A stretch of DNA of 64,000 nt from Sulfuriferula nivalis (GTDB lineage: Bacteria; Pseudomonadota; Gammaproteobacteria; Burkholderiales; Sulfuriferulaceae). The translations under genes were made by a program, and so were the position numbers. The notes under the pieces are model-generated. The model was given only the letters and a program-made list of their open reading frames with translations. It searched no databases and was not told the DNA's origin. Where the stretch lies: assembly GCF_009937995.1 (NCBI RefSeq), contig NZ_AP021881.1, positions 248,001 through 312,000 on the forward strand. Direction: 5' to 3'. Of this stretch, positions 37,235 through 46,014 are shown in pieces (positions within the stretch are counted from its first letter, which is position 1; the number at the start of each line of letters is the position of its first letter).

Positions 37235-38902
37235 TCAGTAAGTGATAATTGCTTGTACATGCAGCCAGGTGTCACCTTTTTCTAATACATGAGCAAGTTT
37301 GACCAGATGGGTTTCGTGACCCATAGTAACTTTAAATGTACGGTTGCCGGAATATTGGGCACCATCAATAATTAAATTGAATTGTGCGTTGACGATGTTA
37401 GTGGTCATGATGACGGGAATAGGTAAATTGTCATCAATTGCACTCACTTCATGTGCTAGTGCAAGTTGTGGTGTGGTTGGAAGTGTGGCGACATGTAGCA
37501 TGAGTACAGCAGGATGTTGGGCGACAACTTCCATCCCTGCGTGTGTACCTTCTGTTGGTGCACGAAACAGACGTCTAACGACTGCAAGTTTCCAAAATTT
37601 TTCACCGTCGGCACGAACTGCCACTAAACGACTTAGTCTTAACCAGTCATTTTTAGTTGATGGGATTTTTGTGCGATAACCTTCAATACTTTCGTCTTCG
37701 ACTCCCCAGTGCTCACATGCAATTTCAGTTGAGTTGGGTTTCGGTACACTCTGATGTTGGCGGTTTTTGGTTGCCTCGGTGACAAAACCATAAAGTTGAA
37801 TGTCTACCATCTCGGCATATTTAATATCGGCATCAAATTCTTGAATTTGCTCAGTATCTTCGGCTGTGTCTTTAATAGCCGAACAGATTTTGTTGAATCC
37901 ATGTATGACATACAGGATTTTTTTAACGGCAAGGCGAGGGCTTTTGCGTAACTTGCCAAGATTGATAGGATCCCACTGACGTTCCAGATAGTCGAGCATC
38001 TTCAGGTGCTCGGCTAAGTTGAGTTGTGAATCGGTTTGAGGTTTCGCAGTATGTAATTCGTCCTGTGTGCGTCTAAGTTGCCCCAGTAATATGGATGCAT
38101 CCCAGCACAAAAAATTATCCGGGTAGTCGCGATCGGTTACGGGCATTGCCCCTGTGGGTTGTGATGGGTCGACATAAAAATGGTGTTGGGCAAACTTGGG
38201 GTGTTTTTCAAGGTTAACCAGATGTATCCATTTTTTGAGCCAGTGGTCTGCAATTTCAATTTCTCTGGCGGGTAATGCGCTGGGATGGATTTGTGTAAGT
38301 AAAAGTGCGCGTATATATTGTGCTGTGCATTTTGACTGTTTATCACCATACATTAATACTGATAGTTCGGCATAGTTGTGACTATCGGCATGTTGGAACA
38401 GTTTGTGCAGGATGCGCCAGAGTTTTTCATCAGGTTGTTCAAAATGAAAAAAACGCCATTTAAATAAATTTCCCAGATTGTGTAAGGCGCGAACCGTCAG
38501 TACAGGTAACAGTGCTTGTTGTTTTACTAGGCTGGGTTCTGCAACTATTGTGTTGATGTGGCTGTAATAAGCTAAGCTGATTTCACTGTAATAGGCATAA
38601 ATGGCCTGCCATAACTTAGTTTCAACAGCAGTTGATATGCGTGTGTTACGTAAATATTGTTTGCATAGCATTTTTTGTATGGGCTGCGCATATTCATCCA
38701 GCGCTAAGAGCACATCCAGGCTATCAGGGTTGTATTCACTATCTTTGTTACGCAAGCGTATCAGTGCGTTTAATATTTCAGCATGATTATCGGTTGAGTC
38801 TGTATTGGGGAACTCATTCAACCAATTCATCACCGCTTTGCGATTGGCGAGAGGATCTGTGGAGGCGCTAGTTTTATTTAAGAAAGATAGAAAATTCAAC
38901 AT
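37235..38902 (-). CDS. Uncharacterised 555-aa protein, possible PilZ-like C-terminus
   Basis: I do not recognise a named family. The product is soluble, without signal peptide or membrane helices. Residues about 1-390 are helical and rich in aromatic residues, with LHNLGNLFKWRFFHF and YVIHGFNKICSAI as likely core segments. The C-terminal 150 residues are beta-rich: WLRLSRLVAVRADGEKFWKLAVVRRLFR (parts LSRLVAVRADG and WKLAVVRRLFR) and GMEVVAQHPAVLML. This resembles the PilZ-like barrels seen at the end of other betaproteobacterial proteins, an inference. It converges on the DUF1631 gene with a 46-bp gap, which hints at a shared c-di-GMP context. Confidence 0.7.
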   Translation of the reverse strand: MLNFLSFLNKTSASTDPLANRKAVMNWLNEFPNTDSTDNHAEILNALIRLRNKDSEYNPDSLDVLLALDEYAQPIQKMLCKQYLRNTRISTAVETKLWQAIYAYYSEISLAYYSHINTIVAEPSLVKQQALLPVLTVRALHNLGNLFKWRFFHFEQPDEKLWRILHKLFQHADSHNYAELSVLMYGDKQSKCTAQYIRALLLTQIHPSALPAREIEIADHWLKKWIHLVNLEKHPKFAQHHFYVDPSQPTGAMPVTDRDYPDNFLCWDASILLGQLRRTQDELHTAKPQTDSQLNLAEHLKMLDYLERQWDPINLGKLRKSPRLAVKKILYVIHGFNKICSAIKDTAEDTEQIQEFDADIKYAEMVDIQLYGFVTEATKNRQHQSVPKPNSTEIACEHWGVEDESIEGYRTKIPSTKNDWLRLSRLVAVRADGEKFWKLAVVRRLFRAPTEGTHAGMEVVAQHPAVLMLHVATLPTTPQLALAHEVSAIDDNLPIPVIMTTNIVNAQFNLIIDGAQYSGNRTFKVTMGHETHLVKLAHVLEKGDTWLHVQAIITY

Positions 38903-38972
38903 GGCGTAGTGCTACTCCCTAAATGGTGTGTTGTCTGCGCCAATATTGTTATTTTGTGCGTCTCCTGAAGTA

Positions 38973-39006
38973 GTGAATATCCATGTATTTAAATTTGGAT
39001 ATTCAC
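38973..39006. repeat. Perfect 11-bp inverted repeat between alaS and the 555-aa gene
   Basis: GTGAATATCCA at 38973-38983 and TGGATATTCAC at 38996-39006 enclose a 12-nt AT-rich loop. It lies 31 bp after the alaS stop and about 70 bp before the 555-aa gene. No T run follows on either strand, so it is not a classical terminator. It could be an operator or an mRNA-end hairpin. Confidence 0.7.
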
Positions 39007-39036
39007 CTAATTCATCACGCTGCAATCAGGCGCTAT

Positions 39037-41646
39037 TTAATTTAATTGCTGTTGTATCCATTGTGCCACAGAAGTCAAAGCGGGTGGTAGTTTTGTAGGA
39101 TTAGTACCGCCTGCCTGTGCCATGTCTGGCCTACCTCCGCCTTTTCCGTCTACCTGTAATGCGACGAAATTGACTAAGTCCCCAGCTTTTATACGTTTTG
39201 TGTAATCTGCACTTACTCCCGCTATCAGGCTGACTTTGTCTGTGGCAGTGCTGGCTAATACAATTGCACAAGGTGCCAATTTATCTTTGAGTCTATCCAG
39301 TGTGTCGCGTAAAACTTTGTTATCCGCATCGTCTAACTGTGCTGCAAGTACATTGAGTTCGCCGATTTTAATTACCTGAGTAAGTAATTCATTGCCTTGA
39401 TGAGCCGCGAGTTTGCCTTTGATTCGATCCAGCTCTTTTTCGAGTGATTTGTTTTGTTCAAGCACTAGCGTTACTCGGTTTTGCAGCTCATTGCTCGGCG
39501 TTTTAAGTAAGTTTGCAACATCGTTAATCTGCTGTTGCTGCGCTTGTGTGTAGGTGAGTGCGACGTCCCCGGTGACTGCTTCGATACGGCGCACGCCTGC
39601 GGCAACACCAGATTCTGTGACTATCTTAAAAAGCCCGATGTCTCCCGTTCGTTTTACGTGAGTGCCACCACATAACTCAGTAGAAAATTCACCCATGCCG
39701 ATAACACGAACTTCATCACCATATTTTTCGCCGAATAAAGCCATGGCGCCATGTTTGATAGCTGCATCGTGTGACATGATTTGTGTTGCAACTTCATGGT
39801 TGCTACGGATTTCCTGATTCACCAGTGCTTCAATTTGCTGAATTTGAGTAGGGCTAATAGATTCGTCATGCGCAAAATCGAAACGGGTCTTTTGTGTGTC
39901 AACCAAAGAACCCTTTTGGCTGACATGAGTGCCTAATACAGCACGCAAAGCGGCATGCAGCAAGTGGGTTGCTGAGTGATTGCGGGCAGCACGGCTACGT
40001 AAATCCGCATTGACGGTGGCGGTAATCGTGTCGCCGACACAAAGTGTGCCTTGATTGAGTATGCCACTGTGGCCAAAGACATCTGGCATGATTTTTTGAG
40101 TGTCTTCAACCTGGAAGGAAATATTGCCCGCGACGAATTGACCCTGATCTCCGGTTTGTCCGCCAGATTCTGCATAGAATGGGGTTTTGTCGAGTACGAT
40201 AACTGCGTGTGCGCCAGATGAGATGCTGGTTACAGGCTCACCATTCAGATAAATGGCGAGTATTTTAGCAACGCTTTTAAGCTGGTTGTAGCCTTGAAAC
40301 TCGGTAGTAGGACCTTCATAGCTTAAACCACTTGCCATGGAAAACTTGCTCGCAGCACGAGCGCGAGTGCGCTGGGCTTCCATGGCGCGCTCAAAGCCAT
40401 CCACGTCAACACTGAAACCACGTTCACGACCTACATCTGCAGTAAGGTCCAGCGGGAAGCCAAAGGTGTCGTATAGTTTGAATGCGGTATCTCCATCGAG
40501 CAGGCTGCTGCCTGCAGGGACGGCTTGTTCAAGTATGGCCATGCCGTGTTCCAGCGTTTCCGCAAAGCGCTCTTCCTCTTGTTTTAATACTTGAGTTACG
40601 CGTGCCTGTGCAGCAACTAATTCTGGATAGGCGGCACCCATGACTTCGGCTAGATCAGCGACTATCAAGTGGAAGAAGGCTTGTTTCTGTCCCAATTTGT
40701 AACCGTGGCGTATAGCGCGACGAATCACGCGACGTAATACGTAGCCTCGGCCTTCATTGCTAGGAATTACACCATCGGTAATTAAAAACGAGCAGGCGCG
40801 GATATGGTCAGCAATAACTTTAAGCGAATTGTTGCTTAAATCTGTTGTGTTGGTGACACGTGCGGCAGCCTGGATAAGTGCCTGAAACAGGTCGATCTCA
40901 TAGTTGCTGTGTACGTGCTGCATTACTGCCGAAATACGTTCCAGTCCCATCCCTGTATCGACGGAAGGTTTAGGTAGTGGATGCAAGGTACCTGTTTCAT
41001 CACGATTGAACTGCATGAATACCAGATTCCAGATTTCTATATAACGGTCACCATCTTCATCGGGCGAACCAGGAGGGCCGCCTGCTACATCGGCACCGTG
41101 GTCGTAGAAAATTTCAGTGCATGGCCCGCAAGGACCGGTGTCACCCATTTGCCAGAAATTGTCTGACCCACCACTGGCTTTGTCGCCGATACGAATAACG
41201 CGATCACTAGGAATGCCCATTTCCTCTGTCCAGATGGTATGCGCTTCATCATCAGTGTGATAAACCGTGACCCACAGTTTTTCTTTAGGAATGTTGAGTT
41301 CGGTGGTCAGGAACTCCCAGGCAAATTGAATTGCATTACGTTTGAAGTAGTCGCCAAAGCTGAAGTTGCCCAACATTTCAAAAAAAGTATGATGACGTGC
41401 GGTGTAGCCTACGTTTTCCAGATCATTATGTTTACCACCTGCGCGGACGCAACGTTGTGAACTTGCCGCACGGACGTAGGGTCGGTGTTCGCGCCCAAGA
41501 AAGACATCTTTGAACTGCACCATCCCTGCATTAGTAAATAGCAGGGTGGGGTCATTGCCGGGTATCAGCTGGCTGGATGCAACAGGGGTGTGGCCATGGC
41601 GGGCAAAGAAGTCAAGGAAGCGTTGACGAATTTCACTACTTTTCAT
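39037..41646 (-). CDS. alaS: Alanyl-tRNA synthetase
   Basis: This 869-aa enzyme charges tRNA-Ala. The class II catalytic core is at the N-terminus ([34 protein letters not shown]). The editing domain has the zinc-binding pairs [13 protein letters not shown] and [13 protein letters not shown]. The C-Ala domain ends near [25 protein letters not shown] (parts [13 protein letters not shown]). Length is normal. It is separated from soxB by 115 bp that hold the alaS start region and the soxB terminator. Confidence 0.99.
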   Translation of the reverse strand: MKSSEIRQRFLDFFARHGHTPVASSQLIPGNDPTLLFTNAGMVQFKDVFLGREHRPYVRAASSQRCVRAGGKHNDLENVGYTARHHTFFEMLGNFSFGDYFKRNAIQFAWEFLTTELNIPKEKLWVTVYHTDDEAHTIWTEEMGIPSDRVIRIGDKASGGSDNFWQMGDTGPCGPCTEIFYDHGADVAGGPPGSPDEDGDRYIEIWNLVFMQFNRDETGTLHPLPKPSVDTGMGLERISAVMQHVHSNYEIDLFQALIQAAARVTNTTDLSNNSLKVIADHIRACSFLITDGVIPSNEGRGYVLRRVIRRAIRHGYKLGQKQAFFHLIVADLAEVMGAAYPELVAAQARVTQVLKQEEERFAETLEHGMAILEQAVPAGSSLLDGDTAFKLYDTFGFPLDLTADVGRERGFSVDVDGFERAMEAQRTRARAASKFSMASGLSYEGPTTEFQGYNQLKSVAKILAIYLNGEPVTSISSGAHAVIVLDKTPFYAESGGQTGDQGQFVAGNISFQVEDTQKIMPDVFGHSGILNQGTLCVGDTITATVNADLRSRAARNHSATHLLHAALRAVLGTHVSQKGSLVDTQKTRFDFAHDESISPTQIQQIEALVNQEIRSNHEVATQIMSHDAAIKHGAMALFGEKYGDEVRVIGMGEFSTELCGGTHVKRTGDIGLFKIVTESGVAAGVRRIEAVTGDVALTYTQAQQQQINDVANLLKTPSNELQNRVTLVLEQNKSLEKELDRIKGKLAAHQGNELLTQVIKIGELNVLAAQLDDADNKVLRDTLDRLKDKLAPCAIVLASTATDKVSLIAGVSADYTKRIKAGDLVNFVALQVDGKGGGRPDMAQAGGTNPTKLPPALTSVAQWIQQQLN

Positions 41647-41708
41647 GATGATAGGCTAGGTAAATTGAATAACCCTCATTTTAGCTTGGAAACGTAATAA
41701 ATTCACCA

Positions 41709-41737
41709 CAAAAAAGAGCCACACAACGGTGGCTCTT
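41709..41737 (-). terminator. Terminator after soxB
   Basis: On the minus strand AAGAGCCAC and GTGGCTCTT form a 9-bp stem with a 6-nt loop, followed by a T run. It lies about 25 bp after the soxB stop. Confidence 0.92.
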
Positions 41738-41761
41738 GATTTTCGAGGTGGTCCTGATGAG

Positions 41762-43477
41762 TTAAACGACGTATCCTGGATTGTTGCCTATGCCAACTAC
41801 TTTTGGTGTGTTCAGTTTCCGTGGTGTGACAACTTTAATATCACGCAAGTAGGTAGCGACTACATCCCAGATTGGGGTGCCAGTAACGCCTTCACCAACA
41901 GGCGCCCAGCCGGCAACTTTGTATTTCCGATTTGCATCTACGGGCTTGCCTTTGAGTGTCATGTTGCTAATGCGGTTACCTATCGTATTGTTGGGATTGA
42001 CGGTATATTGGATGCCGCCCACTCGTACCATGTCACCACCTTGTTGGTAGTATGGGTCGCTATTGAATAGGTTGTCGCAAACATCTTCCATAATGCCCTT
42101 GATAGTAGCACCTGTCATTTCGTTCAAGGTGGACGATGGGTAGGTAATAGCAGTCTGATCCATCAATTTGTCCATAGTGATGACATCGCCAGACAACAGG
42201 CTGGTTCCCCAACGGAAGCCTGGTGAGAATGCAGCATCAGCACCTTTAACGGTCATTAGCGCATCAAGGATGAGTTGGTCAAATGTGCCATTGAAATTGC
42301 CGCGACGATAAAGCATGTCTTCTGTGACAGCGAGTTTTTCGTTGAGTTTTGCCGCGAAAGGTGCGCGTACATCTTCGATGTATTTAGCCATCTTTGCATC
42401 AGGTGCGATCAGATTAGAGAATACAGGCAGTAAGCGATATTTCCAGCCCACAATTTTGTTACCTCGGACATCGAAATCCATGACGCCGAGGAATTTGCCG
42501 TTAGAGCCTGCGTTGGTAACCAGTGTAGTGCCCTTTGCATTTTTAACCTGATAAGGTTGAGGCACGCCGTCATGTGTATGACCACCAAAAATAGCATCGA
42601 TGCCAGTGACGCGTGAGGCCATCTTGATATCCACGTCCATACCATTGTGCGAAAGTACAACGACAACCTGTGCGCCTTTTGCGCGCGCTTCATCAACGAT
42701 CTTCTGCATGTTTTCGTCTTGTATGCCGAACGTCCAGTCTGGAACCATGTAGCGTGGGTTTGCAATCGGGGTGTAAGGGAAGGATTGGCCAATAATAGCG
42801 ACTTGTACGCCATTCATGACTTTCATCACATACGGTTTAAATACCTGATCACCAAAATCGTTGGTAGTCACATTTTGTGCAACAAAGTCGATACTGTTTT
42901 TAAAATCATTTTCTACGATGTGCTTAACGCGTTCTGCACCATAAGTATATTCCCAGTGACCAGTCATGACGTCTACACCTAATAATTTGCAGGCGTCGAC
43001 CATGTCTTGTGCATTAGTCCATAGGGAGGTTGCTGAACCTTGCCAGGTATCGCCACCATCGAGCAACAATGAGTCTGGGCGGGAGGCACGTATTTTATCT
43101 ACCAGCGTTTTCAGGTGGGCAAAGCCACCTACTTTGCCATAAGTGCGCGCTGCAGCCTGGAAATCGAGATAAGTAAACGCATAGGCTTCACGAGTACCTG
43201 GCCGTATGCCATAGTGCTTCAGTAAATACTCGCCTACCAAGTGCGGAGGTTGTCCCAGTGCACTGCCGATACCAATATTGACATTAGGTTCGCGGAAATA
43301 AATAGGGAGTAATTGTGCATGACAATCAGTCATGTGCATTAATGAGACATTGCCAAAAGTGGGGATGTCATAAAAATCGCTGGGTGCATTACCAGCCAAA
43401 GCCTGTTTACTGTCGATAGCCATGCCAGAAGCAGCTGCAACGGCGAGTAGTTGTAAAAATTCACGGCGATTCATCAT
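41762..43477 (-). CDS. soxB: Thiosulfohydrolase SoxB
   Basis: This 571-aa periplasmic dimanganese enzyme hydrolyses sulfate from the SoxY-bound S-thiocysteine sulfonate. The N-terminus carries a twin-arginine signal, NRREFLQLLAVAAASG. Metal-binding motifs of the calcineurin-like domain are MHMTDCHAQLLP, DGGDTWQGS, LSHNGMDVD and GGHTHDGVPQP. A 5'-nucleotidase C-terminal domain follows. Length is normal. It is the last gene of the sox cluster, but a terminator stands between it and soxA. Confidence 0.98.
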   Translation of the reverse strand: MMNRREFLQLLAVAAASGMAIDSKQALAGNAPSDFYDIPTFGNVSLMHMTDCHAQLLPIYFREPNVNIGIGSALGQPPHLVGEYLLKHYGIRPGTREAYAFTYLDFQAAARTYGKVGGFAHLKTLVDKIRASRPDSLLLDGGDTWQGSATSLWTNAQDMVDACKLLGVDVMTGHWEYTYGAERVKHIVENDFKNSIDFVAQNVTTNDFGDQVFKPYVMKVMNGVQVAIIGQSFPYTPIANPRYMVPDWTFGIQDENMQKIVDEARAKGAQVVVVLSHNGMDVDIKMASRVTGIDAIFGGHTHDGVPQPYQVKNAKGTTLVTNAGSNGKFLGVMDFDVRGNKIVGWKYRLLPVFSNLIAPDAKMAKYIEDVRAPFAAKLNEKLAVTEDMLYRRGNFNGTFDQLILDALMTVKGADAAFSPGFRWGTSLLSGDVITMDKLMDQTAITYPSSTLNEMTGATIKGIMEDVCDNLFNSDPYYQQGGDMVRVGGIQYTVNPNNTIGNRISNMTLKGKPVDANRKYKVAGWAPVGEGVTGTPIWDVVATYLRDIKVVTPRKLNTPKVVGIGNNPGYVV

Positions 43478-43629
43478 GCTTAATTACTCCAAATTATAGA
43501 GAGCTGTTATGTTTGGGCCTTCAGTCAATTTTTATTACTATGCATGATTGAGCAAAGGTACTATTTTGCTGATTTTAGACGTTTGTCGAAATATGTAAAT
43601 GGTATGAATAACCTACTTTCGACGGGTAT

Positions 43630-43656
43630 AAAAAACGGCGAGGGGTTGCCTCGCCG
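43630..43656 (-). terminator. Terminator between soxA and soxB
   Basis: On the minus strand CGGCGAGG and CCTCGCCG form an 8-bp GC-rich stem with a 5-nt loop, followed by six T. A second small hairpin (CCTGC...GCAGG) lies between it and the soxA stop. Full termination here would separate soxB from soxXYZA. Confidence 0.9.
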
Positions 43657-43685
43657 AGTTTTGTTGCTGACCTGCTTGTGGCAGG

Positions 43686-44516
43686 TTATTTACGGAATAC
43701 TGATGCTTTCATCGGTAAGCCATTGCTGATGTAGGAATGGAAATATTCCAGATTGTTATATTCTTCACTGCCTTCTTTAAAAGGTGTTGCTCGAACTAAT
43801 TTATTGCAACCAACATAACGCATTTGCAAGGTGACTAAATTATCACCACCACGAAATACTGGCCAGTGTGTCGCTTGACCTACTACTGGGGAAAGTAATT
43901 CGGAGCGGAGACGACTGCCTGCGCTATAAACGTGGCAGCTTGCGCATGAGAAGCCCAGTTGGCCATGACGAGTATAAAACTCGGATTTACCCGCCTCGTA
44001 TGCCGCTTCTGCTTTGGGTCCCTTGACTTTGATGTTCATTTTCATGCCGTCAGATAAAGTGCGCGCATAAGCTGTCAGTCTGCCTATGGTGGTCGCATCA
44101 CTCAGGTTGAATGGTTCTTCGCCATTGCTAACGCGGCATTCATTGATAGCCATTTCAAAAGTAACAACCTTATTGGCTTTATCATCGAAGTACGGGTAGT
44201 TACCCGCTACATTTTTGCCGCCATTTGGAAAGCAGCTGGCATAGGTTTTGCCATTTTTGAATGGCGTTTCCCACATTTTCTGACCTTGGTCAACTACAGT
44301 ACCAAATGGAGGGAAGTCCATGATGCTGTTGTACTGAGCCATCGAATCTTTATCAAAAGCAAGTGCGCCATAGACATATTGATCTAATTTGATGTCTGGA
44401 TATTTTTGAGTGAAATACTTAACAAGATTCTTTTTGTCTTGTTCTGGGGTTGCATTTGCAGCGACTGCGCCCAACGTCAGGGTGGTTGCAACTAATGCTA
44501 GCAGCGTTTTCTTCAT
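43686..44516 (-). CDS. soxA: SoxA c-type cytochrome subunit (mono-heme type)
   Basis: This 276-aa periplasmic protein forms SoxXA, which oxidatively couples thiosulfate to the SoxY cysteine. It has a signal peptide (MKKTLLALVATTLTLGAVAANA) and one haem c motif, CASCH, near residue 200. The N-terminal site where di-heme SoxA proteins carry a second CxxCH instead has single cysteines in SCFPNGG and NECRVS. The ligand cysteine lies in YVGCNKLVR. The start at 44516 follows AAGGAGG, while the frame extends 15 codons further up without support. Confidence 0.96.
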   Translation of the reverse strand: MKKTLLALVATTLTLGAVAANATPEQDKKNLVKYFTQKYPDIKLDQYVYGALAFDKDSMAQYNSIMDFPPFGTVVDQGQKMWETPFKNGKTYASCFPNGGKNVAGNYPYFDDKANKVVTFEMAINECRVSNGEEPFNLSDATTIGRLTAYARTLSDGMKMNIKVKGPKAEAAYEAGKSEFYTRHGQLGFSCASCHVYSAGSRLRSELLSPVVGQATHWPVFRGGDNLVTLQMRYVGCNKLVRATPFKEGSEEYNNLEYFHSYISNGLPMKASVFRK

Positions 44517-44616
44517 GCTGTCCTCCTTGGAATGTGGGGTGTGTCGCAAGTTACTCGACACACCTGATTTTAATTAGCGCCCGGTTTAAGCGCTAAGGCT
44601 ATTTAGCGTCCAGGTA

Positions 44617-44931
44617 TTAGCTAACGGTTGCGTCAGCAGTATTAGACTCACCTGTGTTGTCTTTCCAAGTGACAGTAACCTTGTCTCCAGCCTTAGCACC
44701 TTTAACTTTAATACCCAAGTATGGATTTTTGGAAATGGCGCCACTCCATTCAGCTTCCATAACGGTTTTGCCGTTAAGCGTTGCGGTTACTTCTGAAATG
44801 AAATGCGCTGGAATCAACTGACCTGTTTTAGGATCTTTACGTTGACCAGTTTCCATAGGGTGGTTCATTAATACTTTAATATCAGCTGTATCACCGGTCA
44901 CGGTGGCACGGATTTTCATTGGTTCTGCCAT
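44617..44931 (-). CDS. soxZ: Sulfur-oxidation carrier subunit SoxZ
   Basis: This 104-aa immunoglobulin-like protein has no signal peptide and pairs with SoxY in the SoxYZ carrier. SoxZ is exported with SoxY by the Tat system in known systems. Sequence marks are KIRATVTGDTADIKVLMNHPMETG (parts DIKVLMNHPMETG), IPAHFISEVTATLNGK and a C-terminal VTVTWKDNTG. It lies between soxY (46 bp) and soxA (about 100 bp). Confidence 0.98.
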   Translation of the reverse strand: MAEPMKIRATVTGDTADIKVLMNHPMETGQRKDPKTGQLIPAHFISEVTATLNGKTVMEAEWSGAISKNPYLGIKVKGAKAGDKVTVTWKDNTGESNTADATVS

Positions 44932-44977
44932 GGTAATTCCTTTAAGTGTGAGTAATGTGTTGGGTTAAATACGGCAA

Positions 44978-45439
44978 TTAACCGCCACAACCACCGATGG
45001 TTACTTTAACTTCTTTAGCTGCTGTGTAGGATTTTCCACCTGCGGTGACAACCGCACGTATCATTGCAGTCTGACCCATTTTAATACGAACAGAAACGTA
45101 AGGCTCAGCCCCATTTTCCAATTTAAAATCGGCAACTAGCGGATTAGGGTTCTTTTCAGCCAAGATAGCAATGTTGGTCGTGCCAGCGATTTTGCTGGTG
45201 ACTTCTACAGGCACCACAGCACCATTTTCAGCGATTTCAGGCGCCTTGATTGCAATGTCTTTGCTCTCAGTTGGGGAAGTTGCGCCCATGCCTTTCAAGG
45301 CGTCAGCAACTGACTTTGCGCTGAACGCTGCGCTGTTATATGCGGCGAATGCGTTACCAGAACCAAATAAACCTGCTGCAATAGCTAATGTGCTAGCCGC
45401 GCTAGCGCCTTTTAAAATATTACGACGTAACATATTCAT
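44978..45439 (-). CDS. soxY: Thiosulfate-oxidation carrier protein SoxY
   Basis: This 153-aa periplasmic carrier holds pathway intermediates on the cysteine of its flexible C-terminal tail, GGCGG, which is intact and is the last five residues. A twin-arginine signal (LRRNILKGASAASTLAIAAG) exports the folded SoxYZ pair. The mature domain is beta-rich with the conserved NPNPLVADF segment. It follows soxX by 18 bp. Confidence 0.98.
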   Translation of the reverse strand: MNMLRRNILKGASAASTLAIAAGLFGSGNAFAAYNSAAFSAKSVADALKGMGATSPTESKDIAIKAPEIAENGAVVPVEVTSKIAGTTNIAILAEKNPNPLVADFKLENGAEPYVSVRIKMGQTAMIRAVVTAGGKSYTAAKEVKVTIGGCGG

Positions 45440-45457
45440 GCATTTCTCCTGTGTGAA

Positions 45458-45829
45458 TTACAGACCGTAAATGAAATCGGTAACTTTGTTGATTTCGTCT
45501 TCGGTCAGGATTTTGTTTTTGCCAATCGAAGGCATAACTGTTTGTGGATTCGCATCCATCGCATTCCAGATTTGTGCACGTAATTTTGCTTTGTCTGGAT
45601 AGCGTGCAGCCATCGCAATTAATGGAGGTCCTATGGTGCCTGCTGATATTGCATCTGTCTGAGTAGGCATAGCATGGCAAGCCAGACAATTACCCAGTGA
45701 ACGATCATAAGCAATTTGCTTTCCGGTCATTTCAGGCTTGGCGTCATCTGCTGCTGCAGCGATGCTGACTATGCCAAGTGCACCAATTAAACCGACGACT
45801 AGTTTTGATAAAGTTGCGTGTGAACGCAT
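45458..45829 (-). CDS. soxX: SoxX c-type cytochrome subunit
   Basis: This 123-aa monohaem cytochrome is the electron-accepting partner of SoxA. It has a signal peptide (LSKLVVGLIGALGIVSIAAAA), haem motif CLACH (GNCLACHAMPTQ, about residues 47-51), the GTIGPPL loop and a methionine ligand candidate in TVMPSIGK. I chose ATG at 45829, which follows AGGAGG by 5 nt; the frame opens 10 codons earlier without a ribosome-binding site. It is the first gene of soxXYZA(B). Confidence 0.96.
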   Translation of the reverse strand: MRSHATLSKLVVGLIGALGIVSIAAAADDAKPEMTGKQIAYDRSLGNCLACHAMPTQTDAISAGTIGPPLIAMAARYPDKAKLRAQIWNAMDANPQTVMPSIGKNKILTEDEINKVTDFIYGL

Positions 45830-45851
45830 GTCATCCTCCTGACTTATGGGT

Positions 45852-45867
45852 GCTAGCAAACACTAGC
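45852..45867. repeat. Inverted repeat close to the soxX start
   Basis: GCTAG-CAAACA-CTAGC is a 5-bp inverted repeat with a 6-bp spacer, 23 bp upstream of the soxX ATG. It may be an operator half-pair or a leader hairpin. Confidence 0.5.
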
Positions 45868-45960
45868 GAAATCTTACTTTATGTTCCTGATATCCATACT
45901 GGATTACATAAGGATAATGCAAAAAAATATTGAAACCAATAGCTAATGGCGTGTTTTTTT

Positions 45961-45979
45961 CCCAAAATGCTATTTTGGG
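45961..45979. repeat. 19-bp palindrome in the sox upstream region
   Basis: CCCAAAAT-GCT-ATTTTGGG is a perfect 8-bp inverted repeat with a 3-bp centre, about 130 bp before soxX and 36 bp after the bepA stop. On the minus strand it is followed by A rather than T, so it does not look like a bepA terminator. It is a candidate operator. Confidence 0.6.
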
Positions 45980-46014
45980 TATATTTGTACTAAGCTGCAC
46001 TGAGCCGAAATATA

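Noticed and set aside
37754-37951. Plus-strand open frame (65 aa) inside the 555-aa gene
   Set aside because: It is antisense to a long gene with better coding character and has no ribosome-binding site.
43478-43545. TTGACT ... TATAAT as a soxB promoter
   Set aside because: Both boxes are good on the minus strand, but the spacing is 24 bp. The TATAAT also lies next to the Shine-Dalgarno, which would leave almost no leader.
43544-43729. Small plus-strand open frame (61 aa) in the soxA-soxB gap
   Set aside because: It runs through the terminator hairpin and into the soxA end, has no ribosome-binding site, and shows no recognisable sequence.
45961-45979. Palindrome as a bepA terminator
   Set aside because: On the bepA strand the stem is followed by A residues, not a U tract.
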